A DNA stretch of 64,000 bases from Dipylidium caninum (lineage: Eukaryota > Platyhelminthes > Cestoda > Cyclophyllidea > Dipylidiidae): the NCBI GenBank assembly GCA_017562135.1, contig QEYB01000713.1:558001-622000 (forward strand), in the 5' to 3' direction. The notes beneath the pieces are model-generated. The model did no database searches. It had not been told where the DNA came from and saw only the letters and a list, made by a program, of their open reading frames with translations. The translations under genes and the position numbers were made by a program. Shown here piece after piece: positions 12,043 to 24,647 of the stretch (the first letter of the stretch is position 1; each line of letters starts with the position of its first letter).

Positions 12043-14700
12043 GTCGTGGTTCGTATTACTGACCTTCAGCCCCAGTGTGGGATTCACAAGTTGGATAACG
12101 GTCTCCAGAGACCTTCGCGGAATAAAAGACTCTTTATGCACATTGTAATGGTCTCATACTGCCTTCAGAGTCTCGTAGTTCGGATGACATGAAATGCGAC
12201 AACTCCCTTTTCTACCCCAACGAAGAGGAGGACGGGAAAGCTTCCGCCATTATCGCAATAGATCTGAGTTCTCTAATTTGATCATCTTACTTCGCCCCTT
12301 ACAGTATCAAAGGCATTCTAGAAGAAGGAGAAACTTTAAGCCACATTTTATCATTCATCCATTTTCCTCTAAGTTTTTCGGGGTTTGATCACGTTATTTA
12401 CGGTGAAAATCCAGCTTCAGAACTTCGGTCCCATCATTTCTTTAAGATAAATGTGGGCAAGTTCGGTAATGAGGACATCAAAAAAGGCCCTTTGACGGCA
12501 TCAAAATTCATTTGTCAAGATTAGTTGGTCCCAGGAAACGCAACTCAGCGGTCTCCCATGTTTCCATCCAAAAAATATTTCCGAAGTGAAATTAACTGCA
12601 GCTGCTAAGTAACTTGGATTTCCCCAAAAGTCTAACCGCTATCAGTAATTAACTTGGGAAGTGAAGCGTCAAACTCTGAACTGTCAGATGGCGTTCAGTC
12701 CCGTCCACGAAGCAAATTTATCAATGGCAACAAACGTCAACTTGCCCATGTAACGACCCAGGACGTCCAGTTCTTGAGAGTTCCTCCTAACTCCTCAGCA
12801 GGCAATCAAGGAAGCTGTCACAGAAACAGTTTCTTCATGCCTAAGTCTAGTAACGAGGTCTATTTGGATGTTCCATTGCCCTGCCACTTCAATGTCAGCG
12901 CTATCCTAATGTCACATGGCGCTTTTGTATTTCGGACTTGCAGATTCTTTCAACTTATGCAATGTTCAGTTACCGCAAGTCACTCGCTTAACCCCTCTTG
13001 TAGTCACAAATAACAGAATTCCGGCTTCGTAAGTCTAGAAAACATCTTATATCAGGGCGGTCATCCACCTTAATGCTGACAGCCCATCAGTCGAAGATAC
13101 ATACAGCAAACTTTTCTGCGAGAAATTCCCCAAGGGCTGAAACTAAAGGTAAACGAATGCATGTGTCACGATCACAGGGATAATCATATTTTTGCATTAA
13201 AAACACCAAATTGAGGAAAATGAAACCGAATTTCAACAAGTCTGGTGACGGACGATTGGCCCTACGCACTGCCTTTATCCAAATCTCCACATCCTGAAAG
13301 TGAAACATCACGTCCGTTGTTCTGTGCTTTCATTCCAAAAAACACAAGTACTAACAAAGTGTCCGATTGGGAGTAAAGTTGCCAGTCATTTTTTGAATTT
13401 GAAAAGCATCAGTTGTTGGCAGTCAGTGGATTTGCAGGATCGGGCACAAGGTCAAGTGATGAGCTACATAAAATGAGACAAGGTTCTCCAGTTCGCTTGT
13501 TTTTTTCTCTGACGATATGGACGAATGCATTATTTATGAGCAGAATAGATCAATCATACATGGATTCTAACTCTTCTTGGAGGAGAAAGGCTAATAAAGT
13601 GACGATCTTTTGCGTTCTTCACCTATCTGAGGATCTAGTGAAATTGTCCACTTGTTAGGAGGACTGATTAACCTATTAGAGTCCAGATATCACTCCTGAT
13701 AGCTTTGCAGATGTTTTCCAAAAACATGAACCCTTACTGGTGTTGGAAGACAGCTGAGCAGCGTGGCCACTACGCCTTTTCGTCCGATCTGAGGTCCCCT
13801 AATTGGCGGGGAGGCCTCCTAACTGATGTGTGTGTGTAGTTCGATGTGTATTTTAATTACTAAAAGTGTGTGCAGCCCGACATTTCTTCCGATTGTTCTG
13901 ACCCGTAATTAACGCGTTCAGACAAGGCAGGCTATATGGAACACTCATCCCGATTGAAGCCGGGTGAATGAGGGAGATAATCACAGTCCCGTTGTTGGTG
14001 GTTGTGGTGGTAATGGTCTAGACACCGGCCGAAGTTGGACCCCAACTCCCAAAATGGCGTCTGTCATGTAGTGAGGAGAGTTTATAAATAACGGTGGAAT
14101 AAATAGGCAAATGAATTGCGAGGGCATAGAATGACCAACAACTGTGCGTTCCGGCTGCATGATCAGAGACTGGGTGCCCATGTACTGTACACCGAAGATC
14201 GAAGAAATGCCATTGAGTCCCTCATCACTTTTCCCATCTATCATGTGAACATTGTTCGCTTCCCTGGCGGCAGTCGTGATATTCGATGCTTAAGTAACAT
14301 CTTCACGTGACAAATGGAAAAGGTCTCACATATTTCAGTCTCCTCCGAGGTCTGCAGATTCATACTTTGCACCAGTGAAAAAATATGAGAGTGTCGAGAA
14401 AATACTTTGGGATATAGAAAATTTTTGGGACATTACAAAAGAAAATTAACCGTAAATAGGTTGCTTTAGGAGAAAGCCTATAAGAAATAACTTTCCACTA
14501 CCTACTATCGGTAAAAATTATTTAGACCAGTTGTCCATGAGAGGAGGACGTCAGACAGACCAACAACGTCGGTTTTGTGGAATAAAATCACCGTTGTTTC
14601 TCCACTCACTCGGCCTCATTAACCTTCCACGTCCAGTGGTGAAGAGGAATGGGGGACAGGAGTCGCCGGTGGGGAGGCAGGAGCTTCAGTGATTTGAGTG

Positions 14701-15008
14701 CGTGCGTGTGTTTGTGTTCACATTTTGCACATAACCAATCAGTCGGCTGTAATTATCACTGCACGCCAATCGACACGCAGCACAAGCACATTAATGAAGG
14801 AGCACGCATGTACGCACGCGTGCACGCAAGAGGTAGAAGTAAGGGGAGGCTGACAGGTACAGTTTAGCTGATCGGCGCGTGCATCAACCCACACAGACAG
14901 ATATACCGGGGTCGCGAGGCCGAAGCCGCAGAGAACGGGCGATGGGCCATCACCGGCACTTGCACTAATTCGGGCATTACACCGCGCACGCACGCGTACA
15001 CACGCACA
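14701..15008 (+). promoter_or_regulatory. Alternating purine-pyrimidine tracts upstream of the Ig-like gene
   Basis: Two perfectly alternating tracts (14802-14828, 27 nt; 14983-15008, 26 nt) plus a GT-rich tract at 14701-14718 sit within 370 bp of the ATG at 15068. Such tracts can adopt Z-DNA. The interval is probably 5' flank or 5' UTR. Confidence 0.5.
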
Positions 15009-15067
15009 AGGAGTAAAAAAAAGGTAAGCCCGGCGACAGCGATAAGAACATCAACAACACGTGGGTA

Positions 15068-15791
15068 ATGACTATGCGGCGGAAAGCATTAACTTCGACG
15101 TCACAACAATTTCTCCTTACATCGCTTCTGGTCATTCAACACACCCTAGGGGTGGTTTCGTTTCCCCCAACGGGTGTCCGCGCCCCTCCTCTGTCCATCT
15201 CCCTCTCCTCAGAGGACGTCGCTCTCGGAGATAGTGTAACCATTCGATGCCATGTCAATCCCAATTCGGAAGAGGGGGCTCTTATGGCACAGAGTAGCAC
15301 GATGCTCCATTGCCCCGCCGCGCCGAGTACCACTTTCTGCTTCCAGAACTGCCGACCGCAGGATGAGTGCAACAACGCCAACTGCCAGCCCATTCCTACA
15401 CTGGGGAATGTGGCATGTAAGACCATTACTCATGCCAATGGGGAAACTGTACATGAGTACACAGTGAAACATGTGACAGCTGAATGGATGGACAGGCGAC
15501 ATCCGGGCTTTGCGTGTAGCAGCGCAGCAGAGAAAACGGAGTGGATACAATTGAGGGAGAAGGTTAAAATTTTATCGGAAATCAGGGAAAAGAAGACATC
15601 ACTACCGCCAACAATACCGCAAATCCCTACAACCACAAGTGCTACAGTGACCACGACACGAAAACCAAAAAAAACAACAGTGAGCTCCAATAACAAGAGC
15701 ACAAATGTTACCACAGCTGTGATTTTTCCTCCATCAGATCCCGAAGATGATGGCGTGCAGTGGTTGAGCTTTCTTCGAAATTCCTCCTCAG
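15068..15791 (+). CDS. Ig-like membrane protein, exon 1 (signal peptide, ectodomain, stalk)
   Basis: The open frame runs from ATG at 15068 (MTMRRKA) through the Ig-like region and the TTT/SSS-rich stalk to NSSS. Donor TCAG|GTATTT gives phase 1. A second donor, ATTT|GTAAGT (end 15797), has the same phase and would add two residues. The open frame beyond this point is intron read-through. Confidence 0.85.
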
Positions 15792-18700
15792 GTATTTGTA
15801 AGTCTTCCCTCCCCTGTTATTTCAAGATATCACTTCTCTTCTCAGAGCCAGCGGAGACTGTTAAGAGTTTTATTTCACCGTGTAGTAATTGACTTTTACA
15901 GTGATTTGACTTACTTTTGTACAGTAGGCGGGATGATATTTTGCCTTCAGACTAGAGTAGGGTATGCGGTAATCTTAGCGGCCAAATCACCGATTTACTG
16001 AGATTTGAAATTAATGAGTTTTTTTGTTTTTTCGCACCCAACTCTATATACATGATGGGCGTGACAGGTGGCACGTATTCCAGTCTAACTGTCACATTTA
16101 ATTGAGCCGAAGGTGTGTTTCTCACTTCACAATAAAATCATCATTCACCATCAAGTGACTTAGTCAAGCCAGATTTTCAAGAGGTCTCTACCGCTCCTTT
16201 AAGCCAAGTTTTGATGTTAACCGGTGGGAGATGTTACACTCTGGCAACACATACTGCTTACTGCAATCAACACTTTCATTTGCTCCACCATTGTGCGCAC
16301 AAGATGACGTGTCACAAGTCAGCAGGTTGAATCATGCATCTCACATATCAGCTCATTGCCTCGGGTCAGAAAACTTTTGCAAGTAAACATGATCACCCGG
16401 TTACGCGGCTGTAGGTTGCACCTCAGTCGTAAAAAAAGCGGAGCAGAATTATAAGGCCGATGAGTAGGTGAAGCTGACAACTGGTGTCACTGTGACACCC
16501 TCCACAATAGTCGACCACTTCACACTAAGCTTGTCACAAGCTCGTCCCAACACGACGCGCATTCGCGTGAGTTACCCCAGTTAACGATGGGGAAAGTAGC
16601 ACTGAGGGGGGATGTGTTTTGGCCCCCCACTCTTCTCTTCGGTCTCCTACTTGATATTGTTGCACGTCTTCACCTAGGTCACCTCCCCTTTGTCAATGAT
16701 TTCATGTATTTTTTTTACCTGAGTGGAGCATTTTAGATGGCCTTCTAGGATAATTTTTCCCCTGTGCACGGTGGGCATCTCGTTAGGTGTTCCAGTGGCA
16801 GACTTTTCCATACTTCGTTCTTGACGACAGTGTCATAATTCTGGTGATTGCCTCATTTTACGAAATCCGACTTCCTTGGAGCGCTTTAGAATGCAACTTT
16901 TGGCTTTTGTTATCATCTCAAACTCACCATTATTGGTGCGATTTTGAGTAGGGAAAACATCTTTCCGTCGATGTTTTTCGTGGACCATCGAATTTAGTTT
17001 GCAGCAACGTCCAGTGTTTCATCGAGAATAGTGAAATTTTATTGCCCTATAAACCTATCCACTTCATATTTCATAATTACTCGTTTACTACTAACCAACT
17101 GGAGTTATTTCCCATTCTCTCTCATCTCTGTGGTGGCGTGTGAGGTTCTCCTCCATGCTTATTCGACGGTTTACCAGGAAAAACACGTAAAAATGTTTGA
17201 ACGCCAAGCTTTAGGTGGTAGTGTTGTCGGAAAGGCTTTGGCGCCCCACAAAACCACAGGTCTGAGTGTTTGGCGGTGTTGACAAGGTAAGTAATTGCTA
17301 GTCTGTTTGGCCGCAATTATTAGGAAACAACACCCATGCCACTTGGTAAACGTATTTCCTAACAGCCGACCTATTAAGTAGCTACCTCCAAGCAACTGTG
17401 CAGGCACAACTTTCAGCATTGCTTTATTTTCACTTTGAAGTTATCCGAGCATGACTAGGGCCGGTTTTAGGCGATTTTACGTCCATGTCCTATTCAAAGG
17501 GGAAAAGGGAGGCGGGGGGGAGGGGGTTGGGCAAGTTGGATTTTACTGCCTACGGGGTATAATCTTGGCCACTTCTACGCACATGGTCTATGGAAATTAA
17601 GTCTACTTTCTCGTGCAAATGCTGGAAGCACGTGGCCCCCTTTCAAACCCCAAATACAGCTGGGGCTCACAGTAATTACCACAACACCATGAGAAAGCCT
17701 CGGGTGGTCAGACGGATGGTTTTCTGAGTCATTCTCGTAATGGTGATGGCGGCAGCCTAATGGAGGTATCATTTGAAAAAAAATCACGCTTGTTGTGGCA
17801 TTAATGCCTGACGGCGTTGGCTGAGCCAGCGGAGGATGTAAGGTAAACTAACCCACCTTCCACCTTCATTCTCGCCTTCTGCTGTAGCCTTGGCACTGAA
17901 ATGAGTAGTTGCAAGCAGGCAACCCGACTACTGACCTTAGGATGCAGCCACTCACTAATTACAACTTGATGATTGTTAATTAAAAGTTGACCTAAACGAA
18001 AATTATTACCACTAAGCTTACCGTCAAGCCATCTTTGAGGATTGGCTGCGATTGCTTCTAATCGTCAAACTTCACCTCTGTATTTACACCATTTCTACTT
18101 CTAACTCGTGACAATGTACAGCAAAGGAAATAGTTGGTTGCACCTACACCGAAGTCCTCAATATGACGGCTTCTCGACAAATGTATGGGTCCGACTGGAT
18201 GCAGTGATCTATTGCCCTTGATGCCAACTTCTCTTTGATTTCCATCTAGTTCGCGTCACTTCCATTAGTATGCTTTTGAACTTTGAGTTAAAAGAAAAAC
18301 AACTGGAATATTTGGCATAAACCTACTTCAATACCGGATAATATTAACGTGGAAAAACGTAAACAATTTCATTTCCTCGCTCCCATGTCATCGGACTAAA
18401 TTACCTCATGGCGCCTCAAAGTATTCTCGGTTTATGGTGAAGTTAGCTTGCGTCGGGAATCCATTAGTGAATTCCCTTGGCCTATTGACATAGGAATTCG
18501 CCTATTCAGCTAAAGAAAATCACTTTAAAAGAACTTTCAATTAATTTGCAATGTGTTTTTCCTTTACCGAGGCCATGGAACGCATGTTAACAAATTGAAG
18601 ACAACTGTTATCTGATAGCCTGCCCATTTCCGCTCATTTAGTTCATCACCGAGGCCTGTTATTAACTCTATTTACATGTCTGTAAAAAACAAACTTCTCT

Positions 18701-21700
18701 CTTTTTGTTTGATGCATAACATTTGAAGTTGGTACTCTTATCCCAGACTGGCAGAAAATATCTTAACGACTGGTAGAACTTTCTGAGGCCTTAGGTTGAC
18801 ATAACGCTGCGTTTTGACAATAGAATGGGGACGTAGAGCACCATTTCACTCTCGCCTGTCGCCATTTGCCGTATGTTTACATTGTCAGCTGAAATGACTT
18901 CAGAGATGATGCTTGAGTCAACGTTGGAAACAGTTATGTGGCGACACCCTTTCACAGTCACCGTTGCCATCACTTCTACCGTCCGTTCACACGAGCCACC
19001 CCCTCACGCAGGTTTTTGTGTCAAAGGCGTCAGTACTGCAACCGCCCAATGACTCATTAAACACACGTCAGACTGGACGGAGTCCCAACCAGGGTAGCAT
19101 CTCGTGGGAGACCGCTCGAGTTGTTTATATTAGTCGTTGAACTCCTTCGCAGACATTAATGCCCCTCTGGAGACCAATAAGGATGCAAGAAAGTGAGAAT
19201 CAGATAGAAATATAAAAGTCCTCATGCAAGGGACTTAGGAAGCTGATTATTGTGATGGCGATGATTTTTTCGAGGGACCCTGTCAACAAAATTGTCTTGA
19301 ATGGGAAGAAGTTTGTTCTCTTTGGGGAGAGAAGCCTCTTATTGATGCAATAAAAGAATGAAGTCATTTGCCCATGGACGGGATTTAATAATTTTTACCT
19401 TCTCGTTTCTCTTCCTGTTGCAGGGGGATTCTGGACTCCGGAAATGATTATCATCATCGCCCTTGTAGCCCTCGCCCTCTCCATGCTGATTAACTGCTTC
19501 TGCTGTGTCAAATGGATTGTCGGACGACATAACAAGAGTATGTTCTATGCGCACCTTTCAATGCCTTTAAAAAAAGTAGAAATTGACGTTTGTTTGACAC
19601 GATACCATTGCCATGGATTCATGTGGATAAATTGTGTTTCTCACGTTAACAAGTAAGTTTGGTTTAGTAACCTCAAAAAACAGACCCAGTCTGAAGCAAA
19701 GTGCTAAGAGATTCACGGTATATAAATATTAAGTTAGTGGTAAATGGTACTTTTAACTGCCAAAAATTGTCGTAAACCTGTGGCAAATCCTTTCCCCAGA
19801 CTAAGACGAGGTGGACGATCCAAGCGATTGCTGTTGTATATTAAAGGGCGCCTTCCACAGACAGACAGATCTTCCCCCTGCTGAAGTGGATGCGCATTCG
19901 ACAGAGGAGGTTTTTGCTTGGGAAGCTCTTTTGACCCCGCAGGGGAGGCCACAATCATCATTTCGCCTTAGCGCCTCCTCCTTAAGCCCCCCGAATGGTC
20001 ACATGTGATAGTCCACAGCATTTGTCAAGCCTTTGCCTATTGCAAATGAGCACACTTCATTGTCAGTCGTCTTCAACAGTCGTTATATAGTCTCCTGTGT
20101 AATGAATGCGTCTGCCAATAGAGGCATCAATTGGCTTTTATTTCATTGTGTTTTCATTTTTGCACAAAAAATGAACAAGATAACGTGGTTACCACGCCCA
20201 AGTCAGTGCCAATGTGGTAAAAGACCTATCTACGTGCAAGTGCGGATAAACATCGTCGTGACGTCGTTCCTTGAGTGACGCTCACTCCAATCAATACACT
20301 TGACGCCTCGTCTGCGTGTTTGTGTGTGTGTATGTGCCAATATCAGGCAATCATCAACAGGTGAATCAAGGCAATTCACACCGAGGGCCAGGGCATCTCT
20401 TCCCTCTCTGTGACAAGTGGGTTTTTAACTCACACCAGGCAGATATCCTCTCTTCTGACAAACTATTGTCTCCACAAGTTGTCGACTGTTTTGTGTTGAC
20501 AACCGACATTTCCTCTTACATGCTTTAGCGTCGGCAGCGCGAAGGACGTGGTTTAAATAAGTGTGGTTTTTCTAACTCCCGTGTTGCCACGAGTGGAAGT
20601 GGGAAGGGTAGAGCTTTTTTTGGGGGGAGGGAGGGGGGAATTACAACGAGAAAAGCTTGAAAAGAAAGGATTGGGGCGCATCTTCGCAAGAATAATCCGA
20701 TATTGTCAGAGAAGTGGTTTATTTCCCTAGACAGACATAAGATTTGCGTTCATGTTCTGCGAAATAGGCTTACTCACCGTTTTCTGCAGCACCAAAATTA
20801 CCTTCCCGGTCAGACTTCAAAGTCTCGAAAGTTATAAATGCCCTCAAATCAACAATTCTTTTACTAATACCAAACTGCACCAGTCGATGCATTTTATTAT
20901 CATAAGCTGATAAAGGACTTTTGCCACATATTCTTGACCCTTGGTTGAGTGAGAAAAATGTCACCTCATCGGCGTGCTGGTGAGAGCGAATGTATTTGCC
21001 AGACCCCCGACCCTACGGATAAATGTGATGTGATCTTTCAAATTGGGTTTTCTAGCCTGCAAGGAGGATGGTAAATGGTAGACTCTGAGCAATATGCGCT
21101 AATATATGCTGGCTTCTACTGAACGTGGGCGAAATGTTCTGAGGATTAAAAATAGAAGGCTTCCAGGGTGTAGAAACAAGTAAATACCTTCAAACTGCAT
21201 AGTGCTTCGGCTTTTACCAGGGAAGTGAAGTGAAGGTCCTAAATTTCCATGACCTATGTGCTCCCTGAATAGCGAACTTTGTCTATTGAAATCGGAGACC
21301 ATTTGTGTATTTTGAGTTTTACAGAAATAAGGTACTTCTTAAGAAATCACTTTTACGTTTTAGCTCTCGTTTAGCCTACTTCAGCCTTCAAGGTGTGTTG
21401 CGAAAGGGAAGGTTTGCTTTGGAAGGACTTCACAGAACACCGTGAAAAATGGCTCACATTGAAGCGTAGTCTGTTTTCCGCTGCTTCCCTTTCCATGCCT
21501 TGTAAAATGTAAAAAATGGTGATATGCTCGACTTACTACCACAAACCATCGTGATATCCCGAGAGTACCTCTTCCCATTTTTTAATGATACTAGCTACGA
21601 AGTCTTTGCAGTGTGCTTTATTTTTACCACTAATTTCTACCCATTTTGAACTATGGATGTGTTTTCCATGACTCACATCAAGACAGTTTTAAATGCTAAC

Positions 21701-24647
21701 TTCTGTGTGGTTGGAGGGAGAGGGGAAAATTACGATGTTGGAGACAAAAAAAGCGGTTTGAGAATGTCAGACTAAAGAGGTCTCTGACATTAAATATGTG
21801 TACACGTAGCCGATACAAAGAGCTTGCCAAATGCATCCCTTTATACTGATAGAATTTACTATTTCTTTCTCATTTCTTCTTACCATGATGAACTATTAGT
21901 GATCGTAAAGTAATGCATTTACGGTGATAAATAGAACCGTAATATATTCTAGTAAAATTAGAGGATGAAAGAGAAAAATCACATTATATTTGTGAAATAC
22001 AGCTGTTTTATCTCGTAAGTATTCCAACGACATTCGTAGAAAATGCCTTTTCTTCTTGGTTATGAACTCCTTATTGACTTGCGTTAATTGATTCCTTTTC
22101 AAATAGGAAGAAAAAAACTGAAAGGAAGCAGCACATTTTGTGGTCATAGCGATTTCAATACCACAGGAGTCTTGCCCACAGTCGCCTGGTTCCCTGCAGA
22201 TCCCAGAATCCTACAGCCCGGTCCATTGTCATCTCAGCAAATTACACCCAGCTCCGCCTTCCGTAGATCTATCGCTATTCCCGATGAGTCGTTAGGAGAA
22301 AATCATCGCTCATGGAGTCCCTTCGGGAGCGCTAATGCGGCACGCACTCATCCAGAAGGGAAGGCAGCAAATGGAAGCACAATGGGGAATTCGGCCTGCC
22401 GAAATTCTGATTCTGGCTCCTCATTCGCTCACTCTGGTGCGCCACAACCGATTCAACTACTATCGAGCTCTGCCGCCTATCCCATTGGATTTGAACCGGT
22501 TGGATGGTCCGGACCCGTCACTCCTCGCTCTAAAAACCATGCTCACCGTTTACGGCATCACATCGTTCCCTCCTATTACGTTGGATTGAGACGCGCATCG
22601 TCCCGGGAGACAGTTTTTTCGGAACGACCGATGTCGGAGATTGGCTTCGAACCAAACACTCATCATCCGCATCACTATGTCCCTATAGTAGTGAGCCCTA
22701 CCGGTGGTATTCGGGCCTCACAGCCCCAGCTAGCGTCCGTCCCCGCCTACGGTACCCCATTATGCGGCCCCGCTGATGTGAGTCTAATTGAGAAGTCGGG
22801 AGCGGGAGATGGTGCCAGTGGAGGGGGTGGCAGTGGCTCTCCCAAACCTGGTATGACTGTGCTCCTCCCGGCAGCAGTGATTGGTCATCAGTATGGCGTG
22901 CTTCCACCCCCATCGAGTTCAACTGAACGGTCTTCCGTGCCTCTTTTGAAAGCGGATTTGACGTTGAAGTCCAAAACAATGGCTCCTGGGGCCAACTTAG
23001 GAGAAGGATGTGAGTAAACTATTTGTTTGCGACAAAGATTTAACTTGCTTTACTAATCCAAGCCAAGTCGGCGTTACTAGTTCTCTTCTTGTCAAGGGGA
23101 AAACACCTTAATAAGAACGGATAGGATTGAGCAGAGCGCAAGTGTATTTAGCCTTCATACAACAGCTGTACGTATTTGGCAACGACGTCAAGTGGACGTA
23201 AACATCCACTCCAGAGTTGCTACTGTGGAAAAGCCTAAAAATGAAATACAGGTGATCTTCATTAGGTCAGAGTTGTAGAAACCTGTAGATGCCCTTTCCA
23301 GATTTAACTTGTGCATTAGGAAAACGGAAAGGAAGAAAGGGTGGTAATGCAATTGCAAGCCAGTTCGACACTGTCTCAGACTGAACTGGAACGCAGACTC
23401 ATTTCTCACTTTTAAGCAATCCAAGATATCAGTTAAGTAGGGAGAGGAACCATTAAAATCATCCCTTTAATGTGTGTGTATTTGCCCTGACTGATATGAC
23501 GTTGAGAATGCTTTTTTAACCATTCTATCACCGCCGCCGTCCAGTCCAGATGGTCGAGTGAGAGAACAGCAATAAACAATTACAAGTGGGACATTTAAAA
23601 CATCTTTGGAATTGCGTGGCACTTTACCAATCTCCCTAGGTGGCTGCGGTAGCATTTCTCATGATGTCTTGTGATATTCACACGCCCACGGAACTTGATT
23701 GTGCAACGCTTTACGAGTCAGGTAAATGACAGTTGGAGCAGTTGCCTCGCCAGCTCTTGGCACTGGTAGATGCCAAATGCAACGATGCGGTGGAAGAGTG
23801 AGAAAGTGTTTATCCCAGTCGATCGCTCCCGCAAAACCAAGGGTGCATTTAATCAGATCTGATTTTTTACAAATGAATTTTAGACGATCTTTTACTAGAC
23901 CTTTATTATTTATGAATTGTGATTCAAGGTCTTAGGTCTGTCGCATCCAAATAGGCTATTCCTCTCTGTTTTATCTCCGAAAATTCCAAACACTTCCTCA
24001 GTTAAGTGCTCAAAAGGCAGATTTGCGCTTTCCTCAAAATTCCACCTTTTTGTTAGTCAACATCTTCCCAACCACAATTTACGACGTTTAATGGTAAAAA
24101 TTTGATTTAATCCCATATTATTCAGGGTTACCTTGTTTAATTCCATGAGAAATTAAAGCGGCAACTGACTCGAAAATTACTCGCCGCAATCTGATTGACA
24201 AATTGGGTTCTCGGTTTCTTATAATGCCAGTGGAGCATGAAATTGCTATCTACCGCGCATTTTGTTGCACACCTAACTAAAATGCATACTCCACCAGACG
24301 TACTTGGGGAAGAATGGCCTGAATGGTGCAATACCATGGACATGTTTGTTTTAGGCGCACAGATATCCGCCTCGTAATCTTCTTCTAATGCAGAATAAAG
24401 TAGTAAAATAATATCTTTGCCTCATACCCCAGCCGTCGTGAACGAGGGGACGGGTAAAAGCGCCGCTGAGGTGAGAATGTGGCTTCAGTCGATGCCGATT
24501 GCGGACAAGGATCATCAGTCCCGGCTGCCGACTAAATTGGCTGACAGTTTGAACACGGAATACGATGTGGCAAGCGACTGGAGCGAGCGTGAGCCCATGC
24601 TGTTGCGTGAGAAACCGAGTAGTGAGGAAACTGCTCCTACCGAGTGA
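15068..24647 (+). CDS. Single-pass membrane protein with cysteine-rich Ig-like ectodomain (whole gene)
   Basis: Four exons join in phase to 651 residues. Residues 1-31 look like a signal peptide (basic start, then FLLTSLLVIQHTLGVVS). Residues 40-152 form an Ig-like region: LGDSVTIRC at 53-61 resembles a B-strand and RRHPGFAC at 143-150 an F-strand. Six further cysteines lie between, so the domain has eight in all. A Thr/Ser/Pro-rich stalk follows (about 185-240, with NKS, NVT and NSS sequons), then a transmembrane segment (249-270) ending CFCC, then a basic stop-transfer and about 370 cytoplasmic residues rich in Ser, Pro, Gly and His. Topology predicts a type I surface receptor or adhesion protein. 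I do not recognise the family, and ligand and signalling role are unknown. Introns are 3.6, 2.6 and 1.4 kb. Confidence 0.85.
15792..19423 (+). other. Intron 1 of the Ig-like membrane protein gene
   Basis: 3.6 kb with no supported exon. It contains a G-rich run at about 17498-17530 with several GGG tracts and scattered chance open frames. Confidence 0.6.
17498..17530 (+). repeat. G-rich tract in intron 1
   Basis: Runs of 4, 3, 7, 5 and 3 G separated by short spacers, compatible with a G-quadruplex on the sense strand. Confidence 0.5.
19424..19537 (+). CDS. Ig-like membrane protein, exon 2 (transmembrane segment)
   Basis: 114 bp after CTGTTGCAG encoding GGFWTPEMIIIIALVALALS and then MLINCFCCVKWIVGRHNK. 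This is a strong hydrophobic helix followed by juxtamembrane cysteines (possible palmitoylation) and basic residues, which sets the topology. It leaves at A|GTATGT, phase 1. Confidence 0.88.
19538..22106 (+). other. Intron 2 of the Ig-like membrane protein gene
   Basis: 2.6 kb without a supported exon. It contains a GT-rich run at 20314-20334 and a G-rich tract at 20601-20638. Confidence 0.6.
20601..20638 (+). repeat. G-rich tract in intron 2
   Basis: GGG runs followed by a T tract and GGGGGGAGGGAGGGGGG, compatible with a G-quadruplex. Confidence 0.5.
22107..23009 (+). CDS. Ig-like membrane protein, exon 3 (cytoplasmic tail)
   Basis: 903 bp after TTCAAATAG, open throughout. It encodes a basic start (RRKKLKG) followed by a disordered-looking tail rich in Ser, Pro, Gly and His, including a His cluster (NTHHPHHY), a GGGGSGSPKPG stretch and LPPPSSSTERSS. 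It is the longest open exon of the window. It leaves at GGAT|GTGAGT, phase 1. No known cytoplasmic motif was identified with confidence. Confidence 0.85.
24433..24647 (+). CDS. Ig-like membrane protein, exon 4 (C-terminus)
   Basis: 215 bp after ATACCCCAG: SVVNEGTGKSAAEVRMWLQ through LNTEYDVASDWSEREPMLL to SSEETAPTE and a TGA at 24645. The acidic stretch with EYD could be a phosphotyrosine or sorting site; that is inference. Confidence 0.8.

Larger units (their letters stand above)
3810..14640. other. Intergenic spacer, no supported gene
   Basis: About 11 kb between the FPGS start and the 5' flank of the Ig-like membrane protein gene. All three frames on both strands carry scattered open frames of 60-120 codons, the number expected by chance at this base composition. 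None shows a family motif or a phase-consistent exon series. Visible content: a GT microsatellite near 12017-12042, a short CAT/CAG run near 10004-10036, hairpins at 10359-10392 and 10995-11065, and otherwise unique-looking sequence. The promoter of FPGS should lie just above 3809, but no clear element was identified. Confidence 0.6.

Noticed and set aside
12654..13013. 119-codon plus-strand open frame
   Set aside because: Non-ATG start, no motif and no partner exons; several frames of this length are expected by chance.
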